Position numbers and translations under genes: made by a program
In this document: piece after piece, positions 8,104-16,380 of the stretch
How positions within the stretch are numbered: position 1 is the stretch's first letter
How the letters are laid out: each line of letters opens with the position of its first letter
The notes under the pieces: generated by a model
The model's input: only the letters and a program-made list of their open reading frames with translations
Told to the model about the DNA's origin: nothing
Database searches by the model: none
Assembly: GCF_024448165.1 (NCBI RefSeq)
Contig: NZ_JAMOLN010000027.1
Coordinates: 1 to 64,000, forward strand
Direction: 5' to 3'
From: Streptomyces longispororuber
Lineage (GTDB): Bacteria > Actinomycetota > Actinomycetes > Streptomycetales > Streptomycetaceae
Length of the DNA: 64,000 nucleotides

Positions 8104-9224
8104 TGACCGCGACCGAGCCCGGCACCACGTCACCGCCCCAGGGCGGCGAGGATGCCTCGATCGTCGCCAAGCTCTCCACGCTCGACCGGTACCTCGCGGT
8201 GTGGATCCTGCTCGCGATGGGCGTCGGCCTGGGGCTCGGCCGCCTGATCCCCGGCCTGGGGGATGCGCTCTCGAAGGTCGAGATCGGCGGCATCTCCCTG
8301 CCCATCGCGATCGGCCTGCTCGTGATGATGTATCCGGTGCTCGCCAAGGTCCGGTACGACAGGCTCGACACGGTCACCGGCGACAAGAAGCTGATGGTGT
8401 CCTCGCTGGTCATCAACTGGATAGTCGGCCCGGCCGTGATGTTCGCGCTCGCCTGGATCTTCCTGCCTGACCTGCCCGAGTACCGCACCGGCCTGATCAT
8501 CGTCGGGCTGGCCCGCTGCATCGCCATGGTGATCATCTGGAACGACCTGGCCTGCGGCGACCGTGAGGCGGCAGCGGTCCTGGTCGCCCTCAACTCCGTC
8601 TTCCAGGTCATCGCGTTCAGCCTGCTCGGCTGGTTCTACCTCGCCCTGCTGCCGCAGTGGCTGGGGCTGGGGAATGGCCAGGGACTCGACGTGCCGGTCT
8701 GGCATGTAGCCCTGAACGTGATCGTCTTCCTCGGCATCCCGCTGGTCGCTGGATTCCTCACTCGGCGCCTCGGCGAGAAGAAGCTGGGCCGCGAGCGCTA
8801 CGAGTCCAACTTCCTTCCCAAGATCGGGCCATGGGCGCTGTACGGGCTGCTCTTCACGATCGTCATCCTCTTCGCTCTCCAGGGTGACGCGATCACCTCG
8901 CAGCCGCTGGACGTCGTCCGGATCGCGCTGCCGCTGCTGGTCTACTTCGCGGTGATGTTCTTCGGGAGCTTCCTGCTGGGCAAGGGCATCGACCTGTCCT
9001 ATGAGCGCACCACCACGCTTGCCTTCACGGCGGCGGGCAACAACTTCGAGCTGGCCATCGCCGTTGCCATCGCGACCTTCGGCGTCACCTCGGGACAGGC
9101 CCTGGCCGGGGTCGTCGGCCCGCTCATCGAGGTCCCGGTCCTGATCGGGCTCGTGTACGTGGCGCTGGCCTGGCGCAGGAAGTTCACCCCTGCCGGGCTC
9201 ACGACGACCGCCAAGGAGAGCTGA
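8103..9224 (+). CDS. acr3: Arsenite efflux permease, ACR3 family
   Basis: 373 residues, about ten membrane segments. The conserved ARCIAMV region contains Cys139, the cysteine essential for arsenite transport in ACR3 proteins. It extrudes As(III) from the cytoplasm, driven by the proton gradient. It is embedded in the arsR-acr3-DUF2180-arsO operon with ATGA-type overlaps on both sides. It matches the family's usual length, and nothing appears broken. Confidence 0.94.
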   Translation: MTATEPGTTSPPQGGEDASIVAKLSTLDRYLAVWILLAMGVGLGLGRLIPGLGDALSKVEIGGISLPIAIGLLVMMYPVLAKVRYDRLDTVTGDKKLMVSSLVINWIVGPAVMFALAWIFLPDLPEYRTGLIIVGLARCIAMVIIWNDLACGDREAAAVLVALNSVFQVIAFSLLGWFYLALLPQWLGLGNGQGLDVPVWHVALNVIVFLGIPLVAGFLTRRLGEKKLGRERYESNFLPKIGPWALYGLLFTIVILFALQGDAITSQPLDVVRIALPLLVYFAVMFFGSFLLGKGIDLSYERTTTLAFTAAGNNFELAIAVAIATFGVTSGQALAGVVGPLIEVPVLIGLVYVALAWRRKFTPAGLTTTAKES

Positions 9225-9427
9225 TGCACTGCCTCGACTGCCATGCGCAAGGAACCGCGACGACCGCCGTCGGCGTGTGCCACGACTGTGGCGCCGGCGT
9301 GTGCACAGGACATGCCCGGGTGACGGACCGGAGCGTCCGGCGCGATCCTGTGGTCGGGGCTCCCCACGAGGCGGTCGCCCGTACGGTGCGCTGCCCTCAA
9401 TGCGCTACGGCATCGACGGCCGCATGA
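9224..9427 (+). CDS. DUF2180-type small zinc-ribbon protein
   Basis: 67 residues with metal-ligand pairs C3/C6, C19/C22, C27/H30 and C57/C60, suggesting one or two treble-clef or ribbon zinc sites (or thiol As(III) sites). Small proteins of this family recur in Streptomyces arsenic clusters, but the function is not established. It overlaps acr3 by one base and arsO by four (ATGA), so its stoichiometry is linked to both. It could be a metallochaperone or an accessory of the oxygenase; that is inference. Confidence 0.75.
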   Translation: MHCLDCHAQGTATTAVGVCHDCGAGVCTGHARVTDRSVRRDPVVGAPHEAVARTVRCPQCATASTAA

Positions 9428-10506
9428 CTCAGGAGCACGTCGATGTGGTGGTGATCGGCGGCGGCCAGGCCGGGCTCGCCGCCGGTTACCACCTGCGCCG
9501 CCAGGGCCTGGACTTCGTCATCCTCGATGCCCAGTCCACGCCCGGCGGCGCCTGGCAGCACACCTGGGACTCGCTCCACCTCTTCTCCCCGGCGGCGTTC
9601 TCCTCGCTGCCGGGGCGGCCCATGCCGGTGCAGGTGGGCGAGGTCTACCCGGACGCACAGCACGTGGTGGAGTACCTCGCCGAGTACGAGCAGCGGTACG
9701 CCCTGCCCATCGTGCGGCGGGTGCGGGTGCGGGTGCGGGTGCGGGTGCGCGGCGTACACGGCGACGGCGCCTTCCTGCGCATCGAGTCCGATAGCGGTGC
9801 GTGGCGGGCGCGGGCGGTGATCTCGGCGACGGGGACCTGGTGGCGGCCGTTCATGCCCGCAGTCGCCGGACGTTCCGATTTCGCCGGCCGTCAGCTGCAC
9901 ACCGTGGAGTACCGCTGCCCGGCCGAGTTCGCCGGGCAGCGTGTAGTGGTCGTCGGGGGCGGCAATTCCGGCGCCCAGATCGCCGCCGACCTCGCGTACG
10001 ACACCGAGCTGACCTGGGTCACCCAGCGCTCGCCGCGCTTCTTGCCGGACGACATCGACGGCCGGGCCCTGTTCGACGCGGCCACCGCCCGACGCCGCGC
10101 CCTCGACGAGGGTCGCACCGACACGGGCGGCGTCGCCTCGCTCGGCGACATCGTGGCCGTACCGCCCGTGCGTCGGGCAAGGGATGCGGGGCTGCTCAAG
10201 GCGTCTCCCATGTTCACCCGCACAGAGCGCGACGGCGTCGTCTGGGCGGACGGTACCCGCACCGAGGCCGACGCGATCATCTGGTGCACCGGCTTCAGGC
10301 CCGCCCTCTCCCACCTCGGCCCGCTCCAACTCCGCGGCGCCCGCGGCCACATCGCGACCGAGGGCACCCGCGCCGTCGACGAGCCCCGCCTGCACCTGCT
10401 CGGCTACGGCGACTGGACCGGACCCGCCTCCGCCACACTGATCGGAGTAGGCCGCCCCGCACGCGAGGCCGCCCGGGAGATCGCAGAGCTGTGCGCGCGG
10501 AACTGA
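9424..10506 (+). CDS. arsO: ArsO-type flavin-dependent monooxygenase
   Basis: 360 residues. Two Rossmann motifs are present: GGGQAG near residues 12-17 for FAD and VVVGGGNSGAQIA at about 175 for NADPH, with the intervening SATGTWWRP. This is the layout of group B flavoprotein monooxygenases, to which ArsO belongs. ArsO genes are recurrent parts of actinobacterial ars operons; the reaction is presumed to be oxidation of arsenicals but is poorly characterised. Start at the ATG overlapping the DUF2180 stop. A 6-base tandem repeat at 9721-9750 inserts a Val-Arg run. Confidence 0.82.
   Translation: MTQEHVDVVVIGGGQAGLAAGYHLRRQGLDFVILDAQSTPGGAWQHTWDSLHLFSPAAFSSLPGRPMPVQVGEVYPDAQHVVEYLAEYEQRYALPIVRRVRVRVRVRVRGVHGDGAFLRIESDSGAWRARAVISATGTWWRPFMPAVAGRSDFAGRQLHTVEYRCPAEFAGQRVVVVGGGNSGAQIAADLAYDTELTWVTQRSPRFLPDDIDGRALFDAATARRRALDEGRTDTGGVASLGDIVAVPPVRRARDAGLLKASPMFTRTERDGVVWADGTRTEADAIIWCTGFRPALSHLGPLQLRGARGHIATEGTRAVDEPRLHLLGYGDWTGPASATLIGVGRPAREAAREIAELCARN
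9721..9750 (+). repeat. Hexanucleotide tandem repeat inside arsO (Val-Arg run)
   Basis: Four copies of GTGCGG followed by GTGCGC, in frame, encode five Val-Arg pairs directly after an Arg-Arg. Repeat-number changes would keep frame, so this could vary protein length but not switch expression. Confidence 0.9.
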
Positions 10507-10578
10507 CGTCGTCGCCCACCTGCTTTCGTGGCTTTCTCCAGTACCAGGCGATGGCGTGATCGCTGAAGACTGCCGGGC

Positions 10579-11403
10579 ATGACCACGCTCCTGGCCTCCG
10601 ACCCACCCCGTCCTGACAGCCGGACACACTCGATGCCCTTGGCGTTCGGAGCCGGAGCGGCCATCGGCGTGCTGGGCGGCATGATCGGCCTGGGTGGCGC
10701 GGAGTTCCGACTGCCGTTGCTGATCGGCCTGTTCGGCTTCGCGGCACTATCGGCGGTCATCCTCAACAAGGCGATGAGCCTGGTCGTAGTCCTGGCTGCG
10801 CTCCCGGCCCGGCTGGCTGCGGTATCCGCCTCCGAAGTGACGGCCCACTGGACCGTCGCCGCCAATCTCCTGGCCGGGAGTCTGCTGGGCGCGTGGGCCG
10901 GGGCGAGCTGGGCGGTACGGATGCGCAGCTCCACCCTCTACAAGGTGCTGGCGGCGCTGATGGTGCTCATGGCCGCCGCGCTGATGGTCACGCACCTCAC
11001 CACCGTGGGCACGCTCGCGATGCCGCTGTGGGCACAGATTCCCTGCGGTGTCGTGGCCGGCTTCGGCATCGGCGTGGTCGCCGCGATCATGGGCGTGGCC
11101 GGCGGCGAACTGCTGATCCCGACGATCGTGCTGCTCTTCGGAATCGACATCAAGACGGCGGGAAGCCTGTCCCTGCTGGTCTCGCTGCCGACCATGCTGG
11201 TCGCCTTCGCCCGCTACAGCCGCGACGGCAGCTTCGCCGTCCTGGGCGCCAACCTCCGCTTCACCGCGGTCATGGCCGCCGGTTCGATCGCCGGTGCGCT
11301 GCTGGGCGGGCTGCTGCTCGACGTGTTCTCGGAGCTGGTCCTCATCCCTGCACTCGCAGTCATCCTGCTCGTGTCATCGGTGAAGCTCGCCCGCCACAAC
11401 TGA
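10579..11403 (+). CDS. TauE/SafE (TSUP) family membrane transporter
   Basis: 274 residues with about eight membrane segments in two similar halves (GAGAAIGVLGGMIGLGG near 20 and GFGIGVVAAIMGVAGGE near 160), the duplicated glycine-rich motif of TSUP sulfite/sulfonate exporters. It starts 72 bases after arsO on the same strand. Its location in the island suggests export of an oxyanion or thiolated arsenical, but TSUP substrates cannot be predicted from sequence. Confidence 0.85.
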   Translation: MTTLLASDPPRPDSRTHSMPLAFGAGAAIGVLGGMIGLGGAEFRLPLLIGLFGFAALSAVILNKAMSLVVVLAALPARLAAVSASEVTAHWTVAANLLAGSLLGAWAGASWAVRMRSSTLYKVLAALMVLMAAALMVTHLTTVGTLAMPLWAQIPCGVVAGFGIGVVAAIMGVAGGELLIPTIVLLFGIDIKTAGSLSLLVSLPTMLVAFARYSRDGSFAVLGANLRFTAVMAAGSIAGALLGGLLLDVFSELVLIPALAVILLVSSVKLARHN

Positions 11404-11456
11404 GCGTGAGGCACCGCTTTACCAAGCTTGAAACGGCGCGCGGGACACCCTCCCCG

Positions 11457-12497
11457 TCAGGAACGCAGTCGGCCCAGCACATGCCCCGCGTCCCGCCCCA
11501 CCCCACGCAGCGTCTTCGACGAGAAGCTGCGCTGGAACTCCATGCCGACGAACCCGAGCCCCGGCACGCCAGAGGCGACCCCACCCCGGTGCATCGGCTG
11601 CCCGCTGCGATCCAGAGCGCCGGTGCCTTCCAAGTAGGGAAAAGCGAGGTGGTATCCGGTGGCCAGCAGCACGGCGTCCACTCGCTCCTTCGTACCGTCG
11701 TCCCAGACGACACCATCGGCCTCGTACCGCACGAACATCGACCGCTGATCGACGCCGTGCCGGTCGAGGGCGGCTCGGTAGCGGCCGTCATCGAGCACGG
11801 AGACGGGCAGCTTCTCGAGCCACCGCCGGATGGGCGCGATGTCGAGGCGCGTGTGCTTGAGCCACCAGTGCAGGTCCCGGCCGAGCGTGGTCTGCGGCAT
11901 CCAGCCGAGCGGGCGCCGGGTGGCCAGGGATGTATCGGCGACGGCGCCGAGTTCAGCGGCGATCTGTACCGCGGAGTTTCCGCCGCCCACCACCACGACC
12001 CGATGCCCGGCGAACGACTCGGGGCTGCGGTACTCGGCGGCGTGCAGCACGCGGCCGGTGAACGCGTCCTGGCCGGCCAGGAGCGGCGCATGAGGGGTGG
12101 CGTAGTTCCCGGTCGCGGCGATCACGGTACGCGCAGACCAGGACGCGCCATCCTCGGCATTGACGATCCACGCTCCGCCCTCGCGGCGCACGGAGGTGAC
12201 GCGAGTTCGGGTGCGTACGTCGGCGTAGAGACGGACGGCGTACTGGCGCAGATAGTCGACGACTTCGTCGCGGGTTGGGTACCGGTCGGGATCACCAGGT
12301 AAGGGCAGGCCGGGCAACGCCGAGTACCTGGCCGGCGAGAAGAGCGTGAGGCTGTCGTAGTAGTGCGGCCACGATCCCGCGGGTTCGCCGGCGGCTTCCA
12401 GAAGCAGAGGTCGGCCGAAGCCGTACCGGCGAGCGAGGGCCGCGGTCGCCAGGCCCGCTTGGCCCGCGCCGATGATGATCAGGTCGGAGTGCTCCAT
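11457..12497 (-). CDS. Second ArsO-like flavin-dependent monooxygenase
   Basis: 346 residues from the ATG at 12497, with GGAAGG about ten bases upstream. FAD motif GAGQAG near residue 10, ATGNY near 110, and NADPH motif VVVGGGNSAVQIA near 160. Similar in plan to the arsO product but clearly diverged (for instance WWLKHTRLDI has no counterpart there), so it is a paralogue and not a recent duplicate. It is divergent from the ArsR gene at 12569, whose operator likely controls it. Substrate unknown; oxidation of an arsenical is the simplest guess. Confidence 0.8.
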   Translation of the reverse strand: MEHSDLIIIGAGQAGLATAALARRYGFGRPLLLEAAGEPAGSWPHYYDSLTLFSPARYSALPGLPLPGDPDRYPTRDEVVDYLRQYAVRLYADVRTRTRVTSVRREGGAWIVNAEDGASWSARTVIAATGNYATPHAPLLAGQDAFTGRVLHAAEYRSPESFAGHRVVVVGGGNSAVQIAAELGAVADTSLATRRPLGWMPQTTLGRDLHWWLKHTRLDIAPIRRWLEKLPVSVLDDGRYRAALDRHGVDQRSMFVRYEADGVVWDDGTKERVDAVLLATGYHLAFPYLEGTGALDRSGQPMHRGGVASGVPGLGFVGMEFQRSFSSKTLRGVGRDAGHVLGRLRS

Positions 12498-12522
12498 GAG
12501 ACAGTGGCCTTCCTGCAATGTG

Positions 12523-12544
12523 TCGTCGATTCGGGAAATGACGA
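12523..12544. promoter_or_regulatory. Candidate ArsR operator between monooxygenase and arsR2
   Basis: TCGTC (12523-12527) and GACGA (12540-12544) with partly symmetrical inner bases (GATT / AAAT) form an imperfect dyad in the 71-base divergent intergenic space. No clear -10/-35 could be assigned. Confidence 0.45.
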
Positions 12545-12568
12545 AATGAAAGATGTGGGTGATCGCGA

Positions 12569-12892
12569 GTGTCCGAGGGGCATGAAGAGCAGGCGGTGGA
12601 CACCGCAACCGCGGACTTCCTCAAGGCGCTGGCGAGCGAGACCCGTCAGCGCGTGATGCTGCAGTTCGCCGGGAGCGTCGAATTCACCGTCGGGGAGATC
12701 GCGGAGCGCTGCGGCCTCAAGCCGTCGACCGCCTCAGAGCACCTGAGCCTGCTGCGGCGCGGCGGCCTGGTCACTTCCCGACGGGAGGGCAAACAGGTCT
12801 TCTACCGCGCCGACGGCGCCACCATGAGCCGGCGACTCGCCGACCTTCAGTCATACCTGGCTCGCTGCTGCCCACCCGGCTGCGGTACCTGA
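12569..12892 (+). CDS. ArsR/SmtB-family repressor with Cys-rich C-terminus
   Basis: 107 residues from a GTG at 12569; the start is not supported by a strong ribosome-binding site, and ATG 12582 is out of frame. The winged-helix domain has the recognition region KPSTASEHLSLLRRGGLV. The last eight residues hold Cys100, Cys101 and Cys105 (CCPPGC), plus Cys48 in the domain, so a tail thiol site for As(III) or a similar ion is likely. It is divergent from the ArsO-like oxygenase. Confidence 0.88.
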   Translation: MSEGHEEQAVDTATADFLKALASETRQRVMLQFAGSVEFTVGEIAERCGLKPSTASEHLSLLRRGGLVTSRREGKQVFYRADGATMSRRLADLQSYLARCCPPGCGT

Positions 12893-12910
12893 ATCACCCT
12901 CGCCGGGAAG

Positions 12911-13291
12911 CTAGTTGCGCAGATCGAGCATGGCCGACATCGCCGCTACCACTGAGGGCTCGACGCTGTAGTACACCCAGGTGCCGCGCCGCTCCGAGGT
13001 GAGCAGCCCTGCGTCCTTCAGCTTCTTCAGATGGTGGGAGACGGTCGGCTGTGAGACGCCGACGTCGGAGATGTCGCACACGCACGCCTCGCCGCCCGCG
13101 TGCGAAGCCACCTTCGAGAACAGGCGCAGCCGTACCGGGTCCGACAGCGCCTTGAACATCGCGGCCATCTTCTCGGCGTCCGCCGCCGACAGCTCGCCCG
13201 CAGTGATCGGCGGGCAGCAGGGCACAACCGACTCCGCCCCCGAGCCATCCGGCTCCAGGACCGTCAGTTCCACCATCTGAGAATTCGACAT
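12911..13291 (-). CDS. ArsR/SmtB-family repressor with CVC metal motif and CCPP N-terminus
   Basis: 126 residues from the ATG at 13291. The classical sensor motif appears as ACVCDIS with Cys70 and Cys72 in the recognition helix region, followed by SQPTVSHHLKKLKDAGLL. An extra vicinal pair Cys25-Cys26 (PCCPP) sits in the N-terminal arm. It is divergent from the flavoprotein-arsI-MFS operon, with a 9-bp-arm dyad in between, and should repress both. Confidence 0.92.
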   Translation of the reverse strand: MSNSQMVELTVLEPDGSGAESVVPCCPPITAGELSAADAEKMAAMFKALSDPVRLRLFSKVASHAGGEACVCDISDVGVSQPTVSHHLKKLKDAGLLTSERRGTWVYYSVEPSVVAAMSAMLDLRN

Positions 13292-13310
13292 GCTTCTATG
13301 TTGACACTCG

Positions 13311-13341
13311 TCGATACAGGAGGCAAGCTCCTCTGTATCGA
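13311..13341. promoter_or_regulatory. ArsR-type operator upstream of the flavoprotein-arsI operon
   Basis: TCGATACAG (13311-13319) and CTGTATCGA (13333-13341) are perfectly complementary, with additional inner symmetry (GAGG / CCTC). The site lies 20 bases from the arsR start and 35 bases from the flavoprotein start, matching an operator controlling both directions. Confidence 0.78.
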
Positions 13342-13375
13342 CAGCGATCGAAACAAGCTCCGGAGGATCCCCGCC

Positions 13376-14767
13376 ATGACCGCACCTGCCACCACCAAGA
13401 CCGAGGACCTCCCTGTCGTCGTCATCGGGGCGGGCCCCATCGGTCTCGCCGCCGCAGCCCACCTCGTCGAGCAGGGCATCGAGCCGCTCGTCCTGGAGGC
13501 CGGCCCCCAGGCCGGCGCCGCCGTGCGCGAGTGGTCCCACGTACGGCTCTTCTCCACCTGGGGCGAGGTCGTCGACCCGGCCGCCGAGAAGCTCCTTGCC
13601 CCCACCGGCTGGACCCGGCCCGACCCGGCCACCTATCCCTCTGGCGGCGACTGGGCGAACGACTACCTCCAGCCGCTCGCCGACGTCCTGGGCGCCAAGG
13701 TCCGCACCGGCGCCACCGTCACCGGCGTCTCCCGCTCCGGCCGCGACCGCATCGTCGACTCCGACCGCGAGGCCCAGCCCTTCGTCGTCCACATCACCCA
13801 TGCCGACGGCCGCGAGGAGCGGGTCTTCGCCCGCGCCGTGATCGATGCCTCGGGTACCTGGGCCACCCCGTCTCCCGCGGGCGGCAGCGGCCTGCCCGCG
13901 CTCGGCGAGCGCACCGCGTCCGACCGCATCACCTACCGCGTGCCCGACCTCAAGGACCCTGCCGTACGGGCCCGTTACGCGGGCAAGCGCACCGCGGTCA
14001 TCGGCTCCGGCGCCTCCGCCTTCACCGCTCTCTCCTACCTGGCCGACCTCGCGAAGGCCGACGACGGCGCAGGCACCAAGGGGCTGTGGATCCTGCGGCG
14101 CGGCATCTCCGGATCCACCTTCGGCGGCGGCGAAGCCGACCAGCTCCCCGCCCGCGGCGCCCTGGGCCTGGCGGCAAAGGCCGCGGTCGATGAGGGGCAC
14201 GCCGACGCGGTCACCGGCTTCCGCACCGGCGCCGTCGAACGCGACGCCGACGGCCGCCTGATCCTGGTCGCCGAGGACGGCCGACGCCTCGACCCGATCG
14301 ACGAGGTCATCGTGCTCACCGGTTTCCGCCCCGACCTGACCTTCCTCTCCGAACTCCGCCTGAACCTCGACGAGCGCCTTGAGGCCCCGGTCGAACTGGC
14401 CCCGCTGATCGACCCCAACCAGCACTCCTGCGGCACGGTCTACCCGCACGGCCACCGCGAGCTCTCCCACCCCGAACAGGGCGTCTACCTGGTCGGCATG
14501 AAGTCCTACGGCCGCGCGCCCACGTTCCTCGCCATGACCGGGTACGAGCAGGTCCGCTCGGTCGTCGCCGCCCTCTCCGGGGACGAGGAGTCCGCCGACC
14601 GAGTCGAACTGACCCTGCCCGAGACCGGGGTCTGCGGAGGCGCCGGCCTCTTCGACACCCCGGACACCGACCAGGAAGCGGCGGGCGGCTGCTGCACCCC
14701 GGCCCCGGCCCTGATCCAGCTCGGCGGCCCTGCCACCGCACAGACCTCCGCCTCCGGAGGCTGCTGA
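13376..14767 (+). CDS. NAD(P)/FAD-binding flavoprotein with cysteine-rich tail, arsenic operon
   Basis: 463 residues; ATG at 13376 with CGGAGG (13361-13366) upstream. FAD motif VIGAGPIGLAAAAH near residue 17, second nucleotide motif VIGSGASAF near 208, and LTGFRP near 320, the layout of ArsO/FMO-like oxidoreductases. The C-terminal 30 residues hold a vicinal pair Cys439-Cys440 and a terminal Cys463, an unusual tail that could carry As(III). It is first in an operon with arsI and an MFS gene and is controlled by the divergent ArsR. Genes of this type regularly accompany ArsI in actinobacteria; whether they oxidise or reduce organoarsenicals is not known. Confidence 0.8.
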   Translation: MTAPATTKTEDLPVVVIGAGPIGLAAAAHLVEQGIEPLVLEAGPQAGAAVREWSHVRLFSTWGEVVDPAAEKLLAPTGWTRPDPATYPSGGDWANDYLQPLADVLGAKVRTGATVTGVSRSGRDRIVDSDREAQPFVVHITHADGREERVFARAVIDASGTWATPSPAGGSGLPALGERTASDRITYRVPDLKDPAVRARYAGKRTAVIGSGASAFTALSYLADLAKADDGAGTKGLWILRRGISGSTFGGGEADQLPARGALGLAAKAAVDEGHADAVTGFRTGAVERDADGRLILVAEDGRRLDPIDEVIVLTGFRPDLTFLSELRLNLDERLEAPVELAPLIDPNQHSCGTVYPHGHRELSHPEQGVYLVGMKSYGRAPTFLAMTGYEQVRSVVAALSGDEESADRVELTLPETGVCGGAGLFDTPDTDQEAAGGCCTPAPALIQLGGPATAQTSASGGC

Positions 14768-14810
14768 CCCGCACCACGCCCGCGCCACCCACCACCTCAG
14801 GAGGACCGTC

Positions 14811-15260
14811 ATGTCCCGTGTGCAACTGGCTCTGCGCGTGCCCGACCTCGAAGCCTCGATCGCCTTCTACAGCAAGCTGTTCAACACCGAACCGGCCAAA
14901 CTCCGCGACGGCTACGCCAACTTCGCCATCGTCGAGCCCCCGCTCAAGCTCGTCCTCGTTCAGGGCGAGGCCGGGCAGGACACACGCATGGACCACCTCG
15001 GCGTAGAGGTCGCCTCGTCCGAGGACGTCCACGCGGCCACCACCCGCCTCGGCGACCAGGGTCTCGACACCACGGTGGAGAACGACACCACCTGTTGCTA
15101 CGCCCTGCAGGACAAGGTCTGGGTGCACGGCCCCGGTCAGGAGCCCTGGGAGGTGTACGTCGTCAAGGCCGACGCGGACACCCTCGCCAGGCAGTCCCAG
15201 AGCACCTGTTGCGCGAGTACAAGTGACTCGACGGAGGCAGAGGCCAGCAGCTGCTGCTGA
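14811..15260 (+). CDS. arsI: C-As lyase, ArsI/CadI family (VOC fold)
   Basis: 149 residues with a glyoxalase/VOC fold. The residues known to bind iron in characterised ArsI (Gln, His, Glu) are present as Gln5, His62 and Glu114. The substrate-binding vicinal cysteines are Cys95-Cys96 (TTCCYALQDKVWV). The family splits the carbon-arsenic bond of trivalent methyl- or aryl-arsenicals, releasing As(III). The C-terminus adds four cysteines (STCC and SSCC). A GGAGG-type site precedes the ATG. It lies between the flavoprotein and the truncated MFS exporter, so the operon handles organoarsenicals. Confidence 0.93.
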   Translation: MSRVQLALRVPDLEASIAFYSKLFNTEPAKLRDGYANFAIVEPPLKLVLVQGEAGQDTRMDHLGVEVASSEDVHAATTRLGDQGLDTTVENDTTCCYALQDKVWVHGPGQEPWEVYVVKADADTLARQSQSTCCASTSDSTEAEASSCC

Positions 15261-15268
15261 CCCTGACG

Positions 15269-15957
15269 ATGACGAACCTCCACGCCAGCGGGGCCGCCGA
15301 ACCGGATCACCGGTCGTCGCGGCCCCGCGCCGTCCTGCCCGCCCTGTGCGCCACCCAGATCACCAGCTGGGGCATCGTCTACTACGCCTTCCCGGTGCTC
15401 AACGTCCACATCACCGCCGACACCGGCTGGTCGACGACCGCCACCACCGGCGCCTTCTCCCTGGCCCTCGTGATCTCCGCCGCCACCGGCATACCGATCG
15501 GCCGCGCCCTTGACCGGCGCGGACCGCACAAGGTCATGACGTACGGCTCGATCCTCGCGGTGGCCGCCGTGTTCGGGATCGCCGCCGCACCCAACTTGGC
15601 CATCTTCTATGCCGCTTGGCTCCTGGCCGGCATCGCTATCGCCGCCACCTTCTACCAGCCCGCCTTCGCCGCTGTCACGCGCTGGTGGGGCCCGCACCGG
15701 GTCCGCGCACTCACCGTCGTCACCCTGGCCGGCGGCCTGGCCTCCACCGTCTTCGCCCCCATCACCGCCGCCCTCGCAGACCACTTCAGCTGGCGCACCA
15801 CGTACGCGATCCTGGCCGTGGTGCTCGCCCTGATCACCATCCCTGCGCACGCCCTGGCCCTGCGTGCACCATGGCCACCGTCGGCGCAACAACCCGGTCA
15901 CACGGGAGTCGCAAGCAAGAGCGACACCGTCGCCCGAACACGTCCGTTCTCGCTCCT
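15269..15957 (+). pseudogene. MFS transporter, cut off after about six membrane segments
   Basis: The first about 225 codons are a normal major facilitator N-half: ITSWGIVYYAFPVL, GIPIGRALDRRGPHKV (motif A after TM2) and AGIAIAATFYQPAF. At about 15956 the sequence changes into an IS end (CTAACGACCTCGTGCA) and the reading frame runs on through IS DNA to a stop at 16054. The family is about 400 residues with 12 segments, so half the transporter is missing. In related clusters this gene exports the arsenical processed by the flavoprotein/ArsI pair. Here export must rely on ACR3 or another pump. Confidence 0.85.
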
Positions 15958-15971
15958 AACGACCTCGTGCA
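15956..15971. repeat. IS terminal sequence shared with the MITE-like element at 61.6 kb
   Basis: CTAACGACCTCGTGCA occurs here at the breakpoint of the MFS gene and, reverse-complemented, at 61655-61670 as part of an inverted repeat. It is taken as the end of the IS whose transposase C-terminus lies at 16013-16227. Confidence 0.75.
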
Positions 15972-16012
15972 TGGTTAGCGTCTGGGCGTCGTGGAGGGCA
16001 GGTTGGTGCTTC

Positions 16013-16380
16013 TCACGCTGCTGCGGCTGGCCGGGGTGGCTGTCGATGGGTTGATGCGAGTCCGGCGATGGCCGGGACGAGTTCGTCGAGGAGTTCACGC
16101 TGGCCGAGGCGGCGGGCCAATGCCCGCCAGTTCTTGAGTTGGGCGATGCCGTGCTTGACCCGGATGCGTCGCGATGAGTGGGCCTTGCGCTGCTGCGTGA
16201 ACCTCTCCTCCCACCACGTCGGGGCGGTTTGTGTCCAGCGCTCCACGATGGAGTTCATTCGCGGGATCTGGATGCCGGTGGTGACGACCTTGATCCCGGC
16301 GTGAGCCATGAGGGTGTCGAAGGCCGTCGTGAATTTCGAGTCGCGGTCGCGGATCAGGAAGCTGGCCTTGCTGCCCGCGT
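16013..16380 (-). pseudogene. Chimeric transposase remnant (IS3/IS481-type integrase core fused to IS5-type C-terminus)
   Basis: Minus-strand reading from about 16380: FLIRDRDSKFT ... MNSIVERWTQT is an rve integrase core of IS3/IS481 type (second Asp and Glu of DDE). Without a frame change it is joined at about 16228 to APTWWEERF ... RIRVKHGIAQLKNWRAL, the C-terminus of an IS5/DDE_Tnp_4-type transposase, ending at 16013. No complete element exists; one IS fragment has been joined to another, and the outer end lies at 15956. Confidence 0.7.

Noticed and set aside
12911..14812. 633-residue minus-strand frame spanning arsR3 and the flavoprotein
   Set aside because: Only its last 126 codons are a real gene (ArsR3); the rest is antisense of the flavoprotein.
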